This document shows, in pieces, positions 8,717-17,661 of a stretch of 63,099 nt of DNA (positions are counted from its first letter, which is position 1; each line of letters opens with the position of its first letter). The position numbers were made by a program, and so were the translations under genes. The notes beneath the pieces are model-generated. The model made no database searches, was not told the origin of the DNA, and worked only from the letters and a program-made list of their open reading frames with translations. The DNA is from Lachnoanaerobaculum sp. ICM7 (GTDB taxonomy: Bacteria > Bacillota > Clostridia > Lachnospirales > Lachnospiraceae), in NCBI RefSeq assembly GCF_000287675.1, contig NZ_ALJL01000009.1, positions 1 to 63,099 on the forward strand, written 5' to 3'.

Positions 8717-9145
8717 ATGGAAAAAGCAATTATTGTTTATTGGAGTTCAACAGGAAACACAGAAGCTATGGCAAATGTGATAGCTGAAGGAGTAAAGGCA
8801 GCAGGCGGAACACCTGAGCTTGTATTTGTAGACAGTGTTAATGTAGATGAATTACTTGCACAGCCTGCATTTGCTATCGGATGTCCTGCAATGGGAGCTG
8901 AGGAGCTTGATGAGTCAGTTGATAGCTTTGTATCAGAGATAGAAGGTAAGGTGTCAGGTAAAAACATTCTTTTATTCGGTTCATACGACTGGGGCGATGG
9001 AGAGTGGATGAGATTATGGGTTGAGCGCATGCAAAATGCCGGAGCAAATATTATCGGTGGAGAAGGCATTATAGCAAACCTTGAGCCTGATGATGATGCA
9101 AAAGCTGCATTGGAAGCGGCAGGAAAGCAGTTAGCTGCATTTTAA
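8717..9145 (+). CDS. Flavodoxin
   Basis: A 142-residue short-chain flavodoxin, an FMN-bearing electron carrier that replaces ferredoxin when iron is scarce. The FMN phosphate loop is SSTGNTEAMA near residue 10, and the later loops GCPAMGAEEL and GSYDWGDGEWM flank the isoalloxazine ring. The length is typical of clostridial flavodoxins. It lies 46 bases after the DUF3793 gene, with TAAGGAG upstream. The array of hairpins at 9155-9369 begins right after its stop. Confidence 0.95.
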   Translation: MEKAIIVYWSSTGNTEAMANVIAEGVKAAGGTPELVFVDSVNVDELLAQPAFAIGCPAMGAEELDESVDSFVSEIEGKVSGKNILLFGSYDWGDGEWMRLWVERMQNAGANIIGGEGIIANLEPDDDAKAALEAAGKQLAAF

Positions 9146-9154
9146 TTTTTTTGG

Positions 9155-9369
9155 TCTTACATTAGGACAACCTAATTTAAGATATGACAGTGAAAGCTGT
9201 CATAATATATAGTGTAGTGGTGAAAGTCATTACACAAACAATATGGTGGTGAGAACTATCATATACTATCAAGTAAGACTTGAGCAACCTTATTTGATAA
9301 TATACAGTGTTACACATATTGAAATTTCCTCTTACTTAAAAGACAGGCCTTGAGCAAGCCTGTCTTTTT
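9155..9369 (+). ncRNA. Array of five evenly spaced hairpins, candidate structured RNA
   Basis: This stretch has no gene. Five hairpins begin at 9155, 9183, 9212, 9241 and 9268, a period of 27-29 bases. H0 pairs 9155-9166 with 9171-9182 around loop ACAA. H1 pairs 9183-9190 with 9197-9204, loop TGAAAG. H2 pairs 9212-9220 with 9227-9235, loop TGAAAG. H3 pairs 9241-9249 with 9256-9264, loop TGAGAA. H4 pairs 9268-9277 with 9289-9298, and its loop contains CTTGAGCAA. The following terminator (9338-9369) carries the same CTTGAGCAA in its loop. Stems differ in sequence while loops are kept, which suggests selection on RNA structure. It could be the 3' end of the flavodoxin mRNA or a separate small RNA; no known family is recognised. 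Confidence 0.5.
9338..9369 (+). terminator. Terminator of the flavodoxin/hairpin-array transcript
   Basis: AAAAGACAGGC (9338-9348) pairs with GCCTGTCTTTT (9358-9368) around the nine-base loop CTTGAGCAA, followed by T residues. Confidence 0.92.
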
Positions 9370-9425
9370 CTTTGGTAAAATATATAGTAGTATAAATTTA
9401 TTGCCTTCAATTAAAGTGTTTTCGC

Positions 9426-9454
9426 TTGACATAAACGGTATGTCATAGTATAAT
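9426..9454 (+). promoter_or_regulatory. Strong sigma-A promoter for greA-lysS
   Basis: A consensus -35 TTGACA (9426-9431) and a consensus -10 TATAAT (9449-9454) are separated by 17 bases. Transcription should begin near 9461, giving a leader of about 160 bases before greA. Confidence 0.9.
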
Positions 9455-9488
9455 CTCACGGAACTAGTTAGATTAAGTATTGAATTCG

Positions 9489-9516
9489 CCACATACGCCG
9501 GTATAGTGGTTTTTTT
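9489..9516 (+). terminator. Attenuator-like hairpin in the greA leader
   Basis: CCAC-A-TAC (9489-9496) pairs with GTA-TA-GTGG (9501-9509) around GCCG, followed by seven T residues. An outer helix can form between AGATTA (9470-9475) and TAATCT (9518-9523). It lies about 30 bases after the predicted transcription start and before greA, so it may end most transcripts early. No T-box motif is seen although lysS is in the operon. Confidence 0.55.
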
Positions 9517-9620
9517 CTAATCTTAAAGTTTGATTGAAGTTGAAGTTTTGGCTTCAAAAATGAAAAATTAAGGACGGTTTTACTTAGTAAGAGTGAAATA
9601 GAAGTCAAAATGGAGGAAAT

Positions 9621-10103
9621 ATGGCAGAAAAAAAGCATATATTAACTTATGAGGGACTTAAGAACTTAGAGGATGAGTTACAGGATTTAAAGGTAAATAA
9701 GAGAAAAGAAATTGCTGAAAAGATAAAAGAGGCAAGAGAACAGGGCGATCTCTCAGAGAATGCAGAATACGATGCCGCAAAAGATGAGCAAAGAGATATA
9801 GAGGCCAGAATAGAGCAACTTGAGAATCTTTTAAAGAATGCGGAAGTTGTTGTGGAAGATGAAGTTGATCTGGATACAATCGGTATCGGATGTATGGTAA
9901 AGATTCTTGATAAAGAATTTGATGATGAACTTGATTTTAAGATTGTAGGTTCTACAGAGGCCGATTCACTTGCCGGTAAGATAAGCAACGAGTCACCGCT
10001 CGGTAAAGCATTACTCGGTAAAAAAATCGGAGAAACAGCAGTTGTAGAAACACAGGCAGGTGTTTCGGAATATATGGTATTAGGAATACAAAGAGTATCT
10101 TAA
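9621..10103 (+). CDS. greA: Transcription elongation factor GreA
   Basis: A 160-residue factor that enters the RNA polymerase secondary channel and stimulates cleavage of backtracked transcripts. The N-terminal coiled coil (about 1-78) has the tip acids and the signatures KIKEAREQGDLSENAEYDAA and EARIEQLE. The C-terminal FKBP-like domain ends in GKKIGETAVVETQAG. The length is standard. GGAGGAAAT precedes the ATG. It is co-transcribed with lysS nine bases later and preceded by a strong promoter and an attenuator-like hairpin. Confidence 0.97.
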   Translation: MAEKKHILTYEGLKNLEDELQDLKVNKRKEIAEKIKEAREQGDLSENAEYDAAKDEQRDIEARIEQLENLLKNAEVVVEDEVDLDTIGIGCMVKILDKEFDDELDFKIVGSTEADSLAGKISNESPLGKALLGKKIGETAVVETQAGVSEYMVLGIQRVS

Positions 10104-10112
10104 GGAGGAAAT

Positions 10113-12053
10113 ATGGCAAATAGCAATGAACCAATGACAACAGAGGACCTGAATCATATTTTAAAGGCAAGAAGAGACAAACTTGCAGAGTTACAGGCGG
10201 CAAACAACGACCCTTTCTTTATCACAAAGTATGATGTAGAAAAGCATAGTGCAGATATAAAGGACAACTTTGAGGAATTAGACGGAAAAAGTGTCAAGAT
10301 TGCAGGTAGACTTATGTCAAAGCGTGTCATGGGTAAGGCGTCATTTTGTCATGTACAGGATTTAAAGGGAAGAATACAGGCATATGTAGCAAGAGACTCT
10401 GTAGGAGAGGACGAATACAAGGCATTCAAGAAGCTTGATATCGGTGATATCGTAGGTGTTACAGGTGAAGTTTTCAAGACACAGACAGGTGAGATAAGCT
10501 TGCACGCTACAAAGGTAGAGTTGCTTTCAAAGAGCTTAAAGCCTCTTCCTGAGAAATTCCACGGACTTACAGATACAGATACAAGATATCGTCAAAGATA
10601 TGTAGATCTTATAATGAATGAGGATGTAAAAGACACATTTATAAAGAGATCAAAAATCATAACAGAGATCAGAAAGTTCCTTGACGGTCAGGGATTCATT
10701 GAAGTTGAGACACCTATGCTTGTAAGCAATGCAGGTGGTGCTGCCGCAAGACCTTTCAATACACATTTCAATGCGTTGAATGAAGATGTAAAGCTTCGTA
10801 TTTCACTTGAGCTTTACCTTAAGAGACTTATTGTCGGTGGACTTGAGAGAGTATATGAGATAGGTAGAGTATTCAGAAACGAGGGTGTTGATACAAGACA
10901 TAATCCTGAGTTTACACTTATGGAGCTTTACCAGGCATATACAGATTATCACGGTATGATGGATCTTACTGAAAATATGTTCAGATACCTTGCAGAAAAA
11001 GTTTGCGGTACTACTACAATACCTTATGCCGAGGCAATGATTGACCTTGGAAAGCCTTTTGAAAGAATTACAATGGTTGAGGCTATAAAGAAGTACTCAG
11101 GAATTGATTTTGACAGTATAGAGACAACAGAGGAAGCAAAGGCACTTGCAAAGGAAAAAGGCATTGAGTTTGAAGAGCGTCACTCAAGAGGCGATATCAT
11201 CAATCTCTTCTTTGAGGAGTTTGTAGAGGAGAAACTTATACAGCCTACATTTGTAATGGATCATCCTATAGAGGTGTCACCACTTACAAAGAAAAAGCCA
11301 AGCGATCCGAGATATGTAGAAAGATTTGAGCTCTTTATTTACGGTAGAGAGATGGCAAATGCGTACTCTGAGCTTAACGATCCGATCGACCAAAGAGAGA
11401 GATTCCAGGCACAGGAAGAAGCATTTGCAGCAGGAGATGAGGAAGCAAATCATACAGATGAAGACTTCTTAAATGCTCTTGAGATAGGTATGCCGCCTAC
11501 AGGAGGTATCGGATACGGTATCGACAGACTTGTAATGTTGCTTACAAACTCACCTGCTATCAGAGATGTATTGCTCTTCCCAACAATGAAGAGCCTTGAC
11601 AAGCCGGCTAATGCAGGAAATGAAGAGTCTGCGGATTCGAATACAGGCTTCTTTACACCTAATGAGAAGATAGATTTCTCAAATGTAAAGATTGAGCCGC
11701 TATTTGAAGAGAGTGTAGACTTTGAGACATTTTCAAAATCAGACTTCAGAGCGGTAAAGGTAAAGAACTGTGTTGCAGTTCCAAAGAGCAAGAAGCTTTT
11801 ACAGTTCACTCTTGATGACGGATCAGGCAAGGACAGAACAATTCTTTCAGGCATCCATGAGTTCTATGAGCCTGAGGAGCTTGTCGGAAAGACACTTATA
11901 GCTATAACAAACCTTCCGCCAAGAGCAATGATGGGAATTGAATCATGCGGTATGCTCTTGAGCGCTGTAAATGAGCTTAAAGATGGCGAGGGCGAAGAGC
12001 TTCACCTTATAATGGTAGATAATCATATACCGGCAGGAGCTAAGCTGTACTAA
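10113..12053 (+). CDS. lysS: Lysyl-tRNA synthetase (class II) with C-terminal tRNA-binding domain
   Basis: A 646-residue enzyme that charges tRNA-Lys. It has an N-terminal OB-fold anticodon domain (about 55-155) and a class II catalytic core with motif 2 around [15 protein letters not shown] and motif 3 around [12 protein letters not shown]. After about residue 500 it continues into a Trbp111/EMAP-type tRNA-binding OB domain (about 535-646, with [37 protein letters not shown]). Most bacterial LysS proteins of about 500 residues lack this domain, which is better known at the end of MetRS. AAGGAGGAAAT precedes the start. A terminator follows. Confidence 0.96.
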   Translation: MANSNEPMTTEDLNHILKARRDKLAELQAANNDPFFITKYDVEKHSADIKDNFEELDGKSVKIAGRLMSKRVMGKASFCHVQDLKGRIQAYVARDSVGEDEYKAFKKLDIGDIVGVTGEVFKTQTGEISLHATKVELLSKSLKPLPEKFHGLTDTDTRYRQRYVDLIMNEDVKDTFIKRSKIITEIRKFLDGQGFIEVETPMLVSNAGGAAARPFNTHFNALNEDVKLRISLELYLKRLIVGGLERVYEIGRVFRNEGVDTRHNPEFTLMELYQAYTDYHGMMDLTENMFRYLAEKVCGTTTIPYAEAMIDLGKPFERITMVEAIKKYSGIDFDSIETTEEAKALAKEKGIEFEERHSRGDIINLFFEEFVEEKLIQPTFVMDHPIEVSPLTKKKPSDPRYVERFELFIYGREMANAYSELNDPIDQRERFQAQEEAFAAGDEEANHTDEDFLNALEIGMPPTGGIGYGIDRLVMLLTNSPAIRDVLLFPTMKSLDKPANAGNEESADSNTGFFTPNEKIDFSNVKIEPLFEESVDFETFSKSDFRAVKVKNCVAVPKSKKLLQFTLDDGSGKDRTILSGIHEFYEPEELVGKTLIAITNLPPRAMMGIESCGMLLSAVNELKDGEGEELHLIMVDNHIPAGAKLY

Positions 12054-12093
12054 TTAAAGAAAACATGATTAAATAAAAATGTATAAATGAAGC

Positions 12094-12122
12094 GGATGGG
12101 AGGATACTTCCATCCTTTTTTT
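12094..12122 (+). terminator. Terminator after lysS
   Basis: GGATGG (12094-12099) pairs with CCATCC (12110-12115), followed by seven T residues. The next 180 bases up to 12302 hold no gene that I can see. Confidence 0.85.
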
Positions 12123-12302
12123 AGTGTGATTTTATAATTATATGTTTAGTCAAGTCGTATATATTATCGGTAGAAACGGGATATGGCTTCTATCATTATA
12201 AAATTAAGAGATAGCATCATTTGATAAAAAATCTCGACTGAGTATTATGCGTGTGTTAAACTAAAAATACTAAAAGTAGAAAAAATAACTTTTTGGGATA
12301 GT

Positions 12303-14105
12303 ATGGTGAAGTTTATGTGGCAGAAAGTAAAAGTAAAAAAGAAGTATACTCTTAGAAAAGAAATGACAAGTCTCATGTTACGAACATCCGCATGTACTCT
12401 GTTATCAGCTGTACTTGCTATTCTTTATGTGTTCTTTTCATTCTTTTTTCAAAAAACGCAAGAAGACATAGAGTACGTTTTAAAAAGTACAACTCAACAG
12501 TATCAGTCTCACATGCAGTTTATAGCAGATGGAGCAATATCTATTCGACATAACATATTACTGGATGATTTCTTTGAAAATAATGGATTTGATAGAAAAG
12601 TGGTAGAAGAACAACTTTCGTACAGTATGGAGTTATTTGCAGATAGAAATAGAGTAAATCAACAACTTCCTTTTGTTACAAGTTTATATTTGTTTAATAA
12701 TAATGATCAATGTATTAATGAGCATTATTATGCCACAACACTGGCTTTTGAAATGGAAGAAGAAAACAAATACCGAAGTATGCAAAGATGGTTTAAAGCA
12801 GATGGCAATAGATATGCTTCGGTAACAGATAAAGAGAATCTGAATGTACTTTTTAGAATTTATGATGACGAAATGGAAGAAAAAGGAATCGGTATAGCTC
12901 AAATTAGTTTGGAAGCAATAGATGCTGTATTTGAAAATGTAAATAATTATAAAGCCGGTTCATGGATGCTTTTATCAGGCAATGATTTTCTGCTTTTTCC
13001 GGAGGAAAAAGCAGAAAGAATGTATAAACTAAGTAAAACAGAAGCAGTTTGGTCGGGAAGGCGAAATATTGGGGGAGAGAAAGTTATAGGATATGCGGAT
13101 GTCTGCGGTTTTGACATTCGATTAATTACAACGGTAGATCAAAGTAATATTTTTTCAATACTTCGTCCTACATTGATTATTTTTTTGATCGGATTGGGAA
13201 TAGTTCTGGCACTTACATTTATTGTGGCATATGGAGTCAGTTATCGATTTACGAAGCCTGTCACAAAAATGATTTCAAGTATACAGGCATTTGGTAAGCA
13301 GGAACTTAATGCAAGAATAGAGGATTCATCTATTCAGGAATTTCATGATATAGGAACTGTGTTTAATGAGATGGCAGACAGGATAGAATATTTGATTACA
13401 GAAGTATATGAAAAGCAATTAATAGCAACCCAATCCAAAGTGAAATATCTTCAATCACAGATAAATCCGCATTTTCAATTTAACATATTGGCAATGCTTA
13501 GTCTTAAGGCAAAGATGGCGGGAAATGAGGAGCTGTATCAAAGTTTGAATGCCTTTTCAAAGCTAATGCAAGGGAAGATCTTTCGTGAAAAAGAAATAAA
13601 GATCAAAGTAAAAGAGGAATTAGATATTGTTAAATTTTATCTTCTTTTACAGAAAGAAAGGTATCAGGAAAAGTTGTCTTATGATATATATGTGGAAGAT
13701 GACAGAATATATGAAGATATGATTCCAAGATTGTTGATAGAACCACTGGTTGAGAATGCGGTATCTCATGGCTTAGAGCCACAAAAAGAAAAGGGCAGTA
13801 TCGTTGTTAGACTATATGAAGAATTTATAGAAAAAGAAAATAGAAGTTCAATGCTTCATATTTGTGTAGAAGATAATGGAGTGGGAATGGGAGAAAAGGA
13901 AATTGAAGTAAATACTCAGGATGAACCATATAAATTGGAGCATACACATACGGGATTTGAGAACGCAAAAAGAATGCTTCAGATATTGTATGGGGATAAT
14001 TATGAATTCAAAATATGGAGTGAAAAAGGCAAGGGAACTAAGATTGAAATTATAATTCCGGTAGAAAGAGGCATAAATTATGTGGAAAGTAGTAGCGGCA
14101 GATGA
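12303..14105 (+). CDS. YesM-type sensor histidine kinase
   Basis: A 600-residue membrane kinase of the LytS/YesM group. An N-terminal transmembrane helix (about 25-50) is followed by an extracellular sensor region of some 240 residues. A second membrane helix (about 290-315), a HAMP linker (about 318-370) and the His_kinase domain come next, with the phosphorylated histidine H390 in INPHFQFN, a variant of the usual INPHFLYN. The ATPase part has PRLLIEPLVENAVSHG and DNGVGM. It overlaps the response regulator by 26 bases. By context it senses a glycan, perhaps through the adjacent binding lipoprotein. Confidence 0.92.
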   Translation: MVKFMWQKVKVKKKYTLRKEMTSLMLRTSACTLLSAVLAILYVFFSFFFQKTQEDIEYVLKSTTQQYQSHMQFIADGAISIRHNILLDDFFENNGFDRKVVEEQLSYSMELFADRNRVNQQLPFVTSLYLFNNNDQCINEHYYATTLAFEMEEENKYRSMQRWFKADGNRYASVTDKENLNVLFRIYDDEMEEKGIGIAQISLEAIDAVFENVNNYKAGSWMLLSGNDFLLFPEEKAERMYKLSKTEAVWSGRRNIGGEKVIGYADVCGFDIRLITTVDQSNIFSILRPTLIIFLIGLGIVLALTFIVAYGVSYRFTKPVTKMISSIQAFGKQELNARIEDSSIQEFHDIGTVFNEMADRIEYLITEVYEKQLIATQSKVKYLQSQINPHFQFNILAMLSLKAKMAGNEELYQSLNAFSKLMQGKIFREKEIKIKVKEELDIVKFYLLLQKERYQEKLSYDIYVEDDRIYEDMIPRLLIEPLVENAVSHGLEPQKEKGSIVVRLYEEFIEKENRSSMLHICVEDNGVGMGEKEIEVNTQDEPYKLEHTHTGFENAKRMLQILYGDNYEFKIWSEKGKGTKIEIIIPVERGINYVESSSGR

Positions 14106-14826
14106 TGAAGCATACATTAGAGAAGCGCTGAAAAAATTAATAAATTGGGAAAAAATGAATTGTGTTCTGATAGATGTTGTTGATGACGGGCAAGAGTTAA
14201 TAAATAAAATAGAAGAGGAAGAACCGGATATTGTAATTACCGATATTCAAATGCCTGAAGTAAATGGTATGGATGTATGTAAATATTTATATGAAATATA
14301 TCCGGAAACTCAAGTCATTATCCTGACTGCATATTCGGATTTTTCATATGCAAAAACTGCAATTAAATATAGTATATGTGATTATGTTTTAAAGGTTTCC
14401 ATCATGGATGAACTACCGGATGCAATTGAAAAAGCTATAGGAAATCTAAATCAGTTGAAAAGAGAGATAGAAAAAAATGAAAAAGACCTATTAGAGCAGC
14501 TATCATTAATACAACAGATAGATCATTATATAGAACAGAATTATAAAAAAAAATTATCACTGGATGATATTGCAGAGGACTTACATATTAACAGCAGTTA
14601 CTTGAGTAGAGTATATAAGTTGAAGAAGGGAAAAAACCTATTTGATACAATTCTTAATCTACGTATAGAAGCGGCAAAAGATTATTTGATAAATACAGAT
14701 AAGAGAACTTATGAAATCTCAGAATTGGTGGGTGTAGAAGATGCCAGCTATTTTTCAAAAATGTTTAAAAAAATCACAGGGCTGTCACCAAAAGAATACA
14801 GAAGGCAGGAAGGAAATGAAGAATAA
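14080..14826 (+). CDS. YesN-type AraC-family response regulator
   Basis: A 248-residue regulator with an N-terminal receiver domain (about 1-120, phospho-acceptor D55 in VITDIQMPEV) and a C-terminal AraC-type double helix-turn-helix (about 150-248, ending FKKITGLSPKEYRRQ). It pairs with the overlapping YesM kinase. It should activate the sugar transport and glycosidase genes downstream in response to an extracellular glycan. It lacks the long middle region of larger YesN proteins. The last 11 bases overlap the following lipoprotein gene. Confidence 0.93.
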   Translation: MWKVVAADDEAYIREALKKLINWEKMNCVLIDVVDDGQELINKIEEEEPDIVITDIQMPEVNGMDVCKYLYEIYPETQVIILTAYSDFSYAKTAIKYSICDYVLKVSIMDELPDAIEKAIGNLNQLKREIEKNEKDLLEQLSLIQQIDHYIEQNYKKKLSLDDIAEDLHINSSYLSRVYKLKKGKNLFDTILNLRIEAAKDYLINTDKRTYEISELVGVEDASYFSKMFKKITGLSPKEYRRQEGNEE

Positions 14827-16069
14827 GGTAAAAAAGCTTCTTTTATTAATGTGGATACTGCTAATCTGTTGCATATTAAGCAGTTGTGAAAAAGAGAAGA
14901 AAAAAGTAACAATCACTGTAATACATTCATGGGGTGGAACAGAAACTGATCATGTTGCAATGAGACAAATATATGAACAGTTTCAAAATGAGAATCCGGA
15001 TATTAACCTTAGATTGATTTCTATGCCGACAAGAAATGAAACATTACGCAAAGTTGAGGATATGATTATGGTGGGAGATACTCCGGATATAATTGCCTTT
15101 AGCGGTATGGGAGAAAACAGCATATATAATTTTATGGTCGAAAATAATATGGCATTGGATATTCAACCATATTTAGAAGAAGATTTGGAATTTGACAGAG
15201 ATGTTTCTGAAACAAATAAAAAATATTGGACAACGGGAGCGGGTGATCTTTATACGGTAGTTGATGTACTTTCTTTGAGCGGTGGATATTGGTACAATGA
15301 AGAAATTCTAGAAAAAGCCGGAATTAAGCAACTACCTGAGACATGGAATGAATTTATTGATATGTGCGATAGAATCAATGAATGGTCGAAAGAAGAGAGT
15401 ACTGAAGTAAAGCCGTTAAGGCCGTCTGCAGAAGGTTATCTATACTTTATGGATCATATGTTATTTAGTGAGAAGGATTCCGTAAGTGAAATTAGTGATG
15501 AGAATTTTGTAGACACCTTAAAAAAGATGGAAAGTATTTATCATTTTTCAAAATTTGAAAATACATCGTATAGCTATAGAGATGAGACAAGACTTTTTAA
15601 TGAAGGTAGACTTGCTATTTATGTGAATGGTGTATGGGGAGCACCTATGATTTCAGAAAAAATACATGCAAAATATGCATTATTACCCACTAACGACGGG
15701 ATATCTATGTCCTGTGAATCGGCAAGTTTGGGGTATGTGCTGGGAAAGAGTGGCAGTAAAGAGCGAGAGGATGCTTCTGTAAGGTTTTTGAAATATATTC
15801 TCAGTAAAAAAGTACAGACACAGATATTGGAACGAACAGAGCAATTTCCGGCGAATCCAAATATTTCTTTGGAAAAGTATAAGAATGAAAAAAATCGAAT
15901 GTATCAGGCAGCAACATTGGTGCTGGATGCAGAAAGAAAAATTGAGATACCTGATAATGTTTGGTCGGCATCACAAAAAGAATATTTTACAGATAATATT
16001 TTTAAAGTGTTGACGAATGAGATGGATAAGCAGGAGTTGGTGGATAATATAGATAAAAGAATTAGATGA
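14816..16069 (+). CDS. ABC sugar-binding-type lipoprotein, coupled to YesMN
   Basis: A 417-residue family-1 extracellular solute-binding protein. The signal peptide has a lipobox ending LSSC (Cys at about residue 21), and the mature part follows the usual two-lobe pattern (VTVIHSWGG, GDTPDIIAFSG, GGYWYNEEILEKAG, NGVWGAP). I chose ATG 14816, which overlaps the regulator by 11 bases and has GAAGGCAGGA upstream; an earlier in-frame ATG would add 25 non-signal residues. Joined to the two-component genes and ended by its own terminator, it may present ligand to the kinase rather than to the transporter. Confidence 0.85.
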   Translation: MKNKVKKLLLLMWILLICCILSSCEKEKKKVTITVIHSWGGTETDHVAMRQIYEQFQNENPDINLRLISMPTRNETLRKVEDMIMVGDTPDIIAFSGMGENSIYNFMVENNMALDIQPYLEEDLEFDRDVSETNKKYWTTGAGDLYTVVDVLSLSGGYWYNEEILEKAGIKQLPETWNEFIDMCDRINEWSKEESTEVKPLRPSAEGYLYFMDHMLFSEKDSVSEISDENFVDTLKKMESIYHFSKFENTSYSYRDETRLFNEGRLAIYVNGVWGAPMISEKIHAKYALLPTNDGISMSCESASLGYVLGKSGSKEREDASVRFLKYILSKKVQTQILERTEQFPANPNISLEKYKNEKNRMYQAATLVLDAERKIEIPDNVWSASQKEYFTDNIFKVLTNEMDKQELVDNIDKRIR

Positions 16070-16071
16070 TT

Positions 16072-16123
16072 AAAAGAACATGTAAAATATTGCTGTCAAA
16101 GTAAATATTTTACATGTTCTTTT
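16072..16123 (+). terminator. Terminator after the YesMN-lipoprotein operon
   Basis: A perfect 20-bp inverted repeat, with arms at 16072-16091 and 16104-16123 and a 12-base loop; the 3' arm ends in TTTT. It separates the regulatory operon from the transport operon. Confidence 0.93.
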
Positions 16124-16245
16124 TGTTTATATGTAAATATAATACACGATTAAGTAAATTTGCTTCATTTAAAATATACAAAGAAGATAATAAAATAAAA
16201 GCATAAAATACCGAAAAACATTAAATACAAAATAAGGAGGATGGT

Positions 16246-17556
16246 ATGAAAAGAAAATTAGTGAGTGTATTATTGGTTGCCGCAATGGGCGTATCTGTTC
16301 TTGCCGGATGTGGAGGCAGTAATCCAGTAAAAACAGATGAAGACAAAAAGGCAGCAGTAAGCGATGAAAATGTACTTGAGTTTTATCACGGATATTATCA
16401 GGATAAAAGTGAATGGGCTGCAGCACAGGTAATGCGTGATATTTACGACGAATTTGCAAAGGCACATTCAGATGGAACAGTGACATTTAAACCTATTCCT
16501 GTAGAAAACAGAGATGATATTGTTAGCGCAAAGGTTGCAGGTGGATCTTTTCCGGATATGGTTGATGTTGGTGGAGCCGGAGTTCCTCAGTCAGCAATTT
16601 CACAGAACCTCGTATATGATTTGAAACCGTATATTGATGAAAATAAACTTCAGGATGCTGTGGGGCTTAATTATACACAGCATGATATGGACGGACATAT
16701 ATATGCAGTACATGATCAGATTGAGAGTCGTGGGCTTTGGTATAATTCCTCAATTTTTGAAAAGGCAGGGGTATCTGTAGATGCATTGAAAGATTGGAAT
16801 TCTTTTGGAGAAGCAATGACAAAAATATCAGCTTTGAATGATGGAACCTATGGATACATCGGTGGTCAGGGATCAAGCTATATAGTAAACAGCATAATGG
16901 CTTCAACAGAAAATGGAAAGAAGATGTTGGAATCTGAACTTACAGAAGAAATAATTAACTCGGATGAGTTTGCAAATGCATTTAAGACAGCGGCAAAATT
17001 GGATCAGGCAAACGGATCCGATCATACAACAGATGATAATGGAAATTTAATGGCTGAATTCAACACAAATGGCAAGGTAGGTGTTTTGTTTAACGGTGTA
17101 TGGAATGCAAGCGGAATAGACGCATCACTTGTTGATTCTATCGAACCTTCATTGTTCCCGGGTAATATAGCTATTGCATCAGCAGGTGGCGGACTTGCTG
17201 TTTCCAATAAGATGAGCGATGAAAAAACAAAATTGGCTCTTGAATTTATCAAGTATATGACAAGCAAAGAGGTACAGGAAAAGATATTTACAGAAGTACA
17301 GGCTAACCCTTGTAATACAACTGTAGATCTTAATGCATTAGCCCAGAAGAGTGGTGATGCGGCAACAATTAAACTTGCAAAAGCATGCTCAGAGGTTAAT
17401 TCAGCAGATACAGTTGTGATTGATATGAATTATACATGGGGACCTGATGTTGATAAGGCAATTATAAATGCTTTAATGGAATGTGCAGTATCAGGAACTG
17501 ATGTGGATACGAGATTCGAATCTCTTAAGAAAGAATTGCTTGCATTGATAGGTTAA
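16246..17556 (+). CDS. ABC transporter sugar-binding lipoprotein
   Basis: A 436-residue family-1 solute-binding protein anchored by a lipobox (VLAGC, Cys at about residue 22). Typical segments are GGSFPDMVDVGG, RGLWYNSSIFEKAGV, GVLFNGVWNASG and KEVQEKIFTEVQANP. It delivers an oligosaccharide or monosaccharide to the permeases encoded just downstream. TAAGGAGGATGG precedes the start. A hairpin terminator between it and the permease genes probably gives excess binding protein, a common arrangement. Its neighbours suggest fucosylated or alpha-galactosylated ligands. Confidence 0.92.
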   Translation: MKRKLVSVLLVAAMGVSVLAGCGGSNPVKTDEDKKAAVSDENVLEFYHGYYQDKSEWAAAQVMRDIYDEFAKAHSDGTVTFKPIPVENRDDIVSAKVAGGSFPDMVDVGGAGVPQSAISQNLVYDLKPYIDENKLQDAVGLNYTQHDMDGHIYAVHDQIESRGLWYNSSIFEKAGVSVDALKDWNSFGEAMTKISALNDGTYGYIGGQGSSYIVNSIMASTENGKKMLESELTEEIINSDEFANAFKTAAKLDQANGSDHTTDDNGNLMAEFNTNGKVGVLFNGVWNASGIDASLVDSIEPSLFPGNIAIASAGGGLAVSNKMSDEKTKLALEFIKYMTSKEVQEKIFTEVQANPCNTTVDLNALAQKSGDAATIKLAKACSEVNSADTVVIDMNYTWGPDVDKAIINALMECAVSGTDVDTRFESLKKELLALIG

Positions 17557-17583
17557 GTTATCTGAAAAAAGACTACATAAAAA

Positions 17584-17612
17584 GGGAGGGGAGCAGTCCC
17601 TTCCCGTTTTTT
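17584..17612 (+). terminator. Partial terminator between binding protein and permease genes
   Basis: GGGAGGGGA (17584-17592) pairs with TCCCTTCCC (17597-17605) around GCAG, followed by GTTTTTT. It probably lets only a fraction of transcripts continue into the permeases. Confidence 0.85.
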
Positions 17613-17661
17613 ATTAATGAGAAAACATTATTGTGGGGCTTTTATAATAGGAGGTAGGAAA

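Noticed and set aside
9155-9298. CRISPR array
   Set aside because: The 27-29-base period is suggestive, but the units share only loop motifs, not a common repeat, and there are no spacers or cas genes.
9457-9620. T-box riboswitch before greA-lysS
   Set aside because: No GGTGG T-box sequence or specifier-loop arrangement is present.
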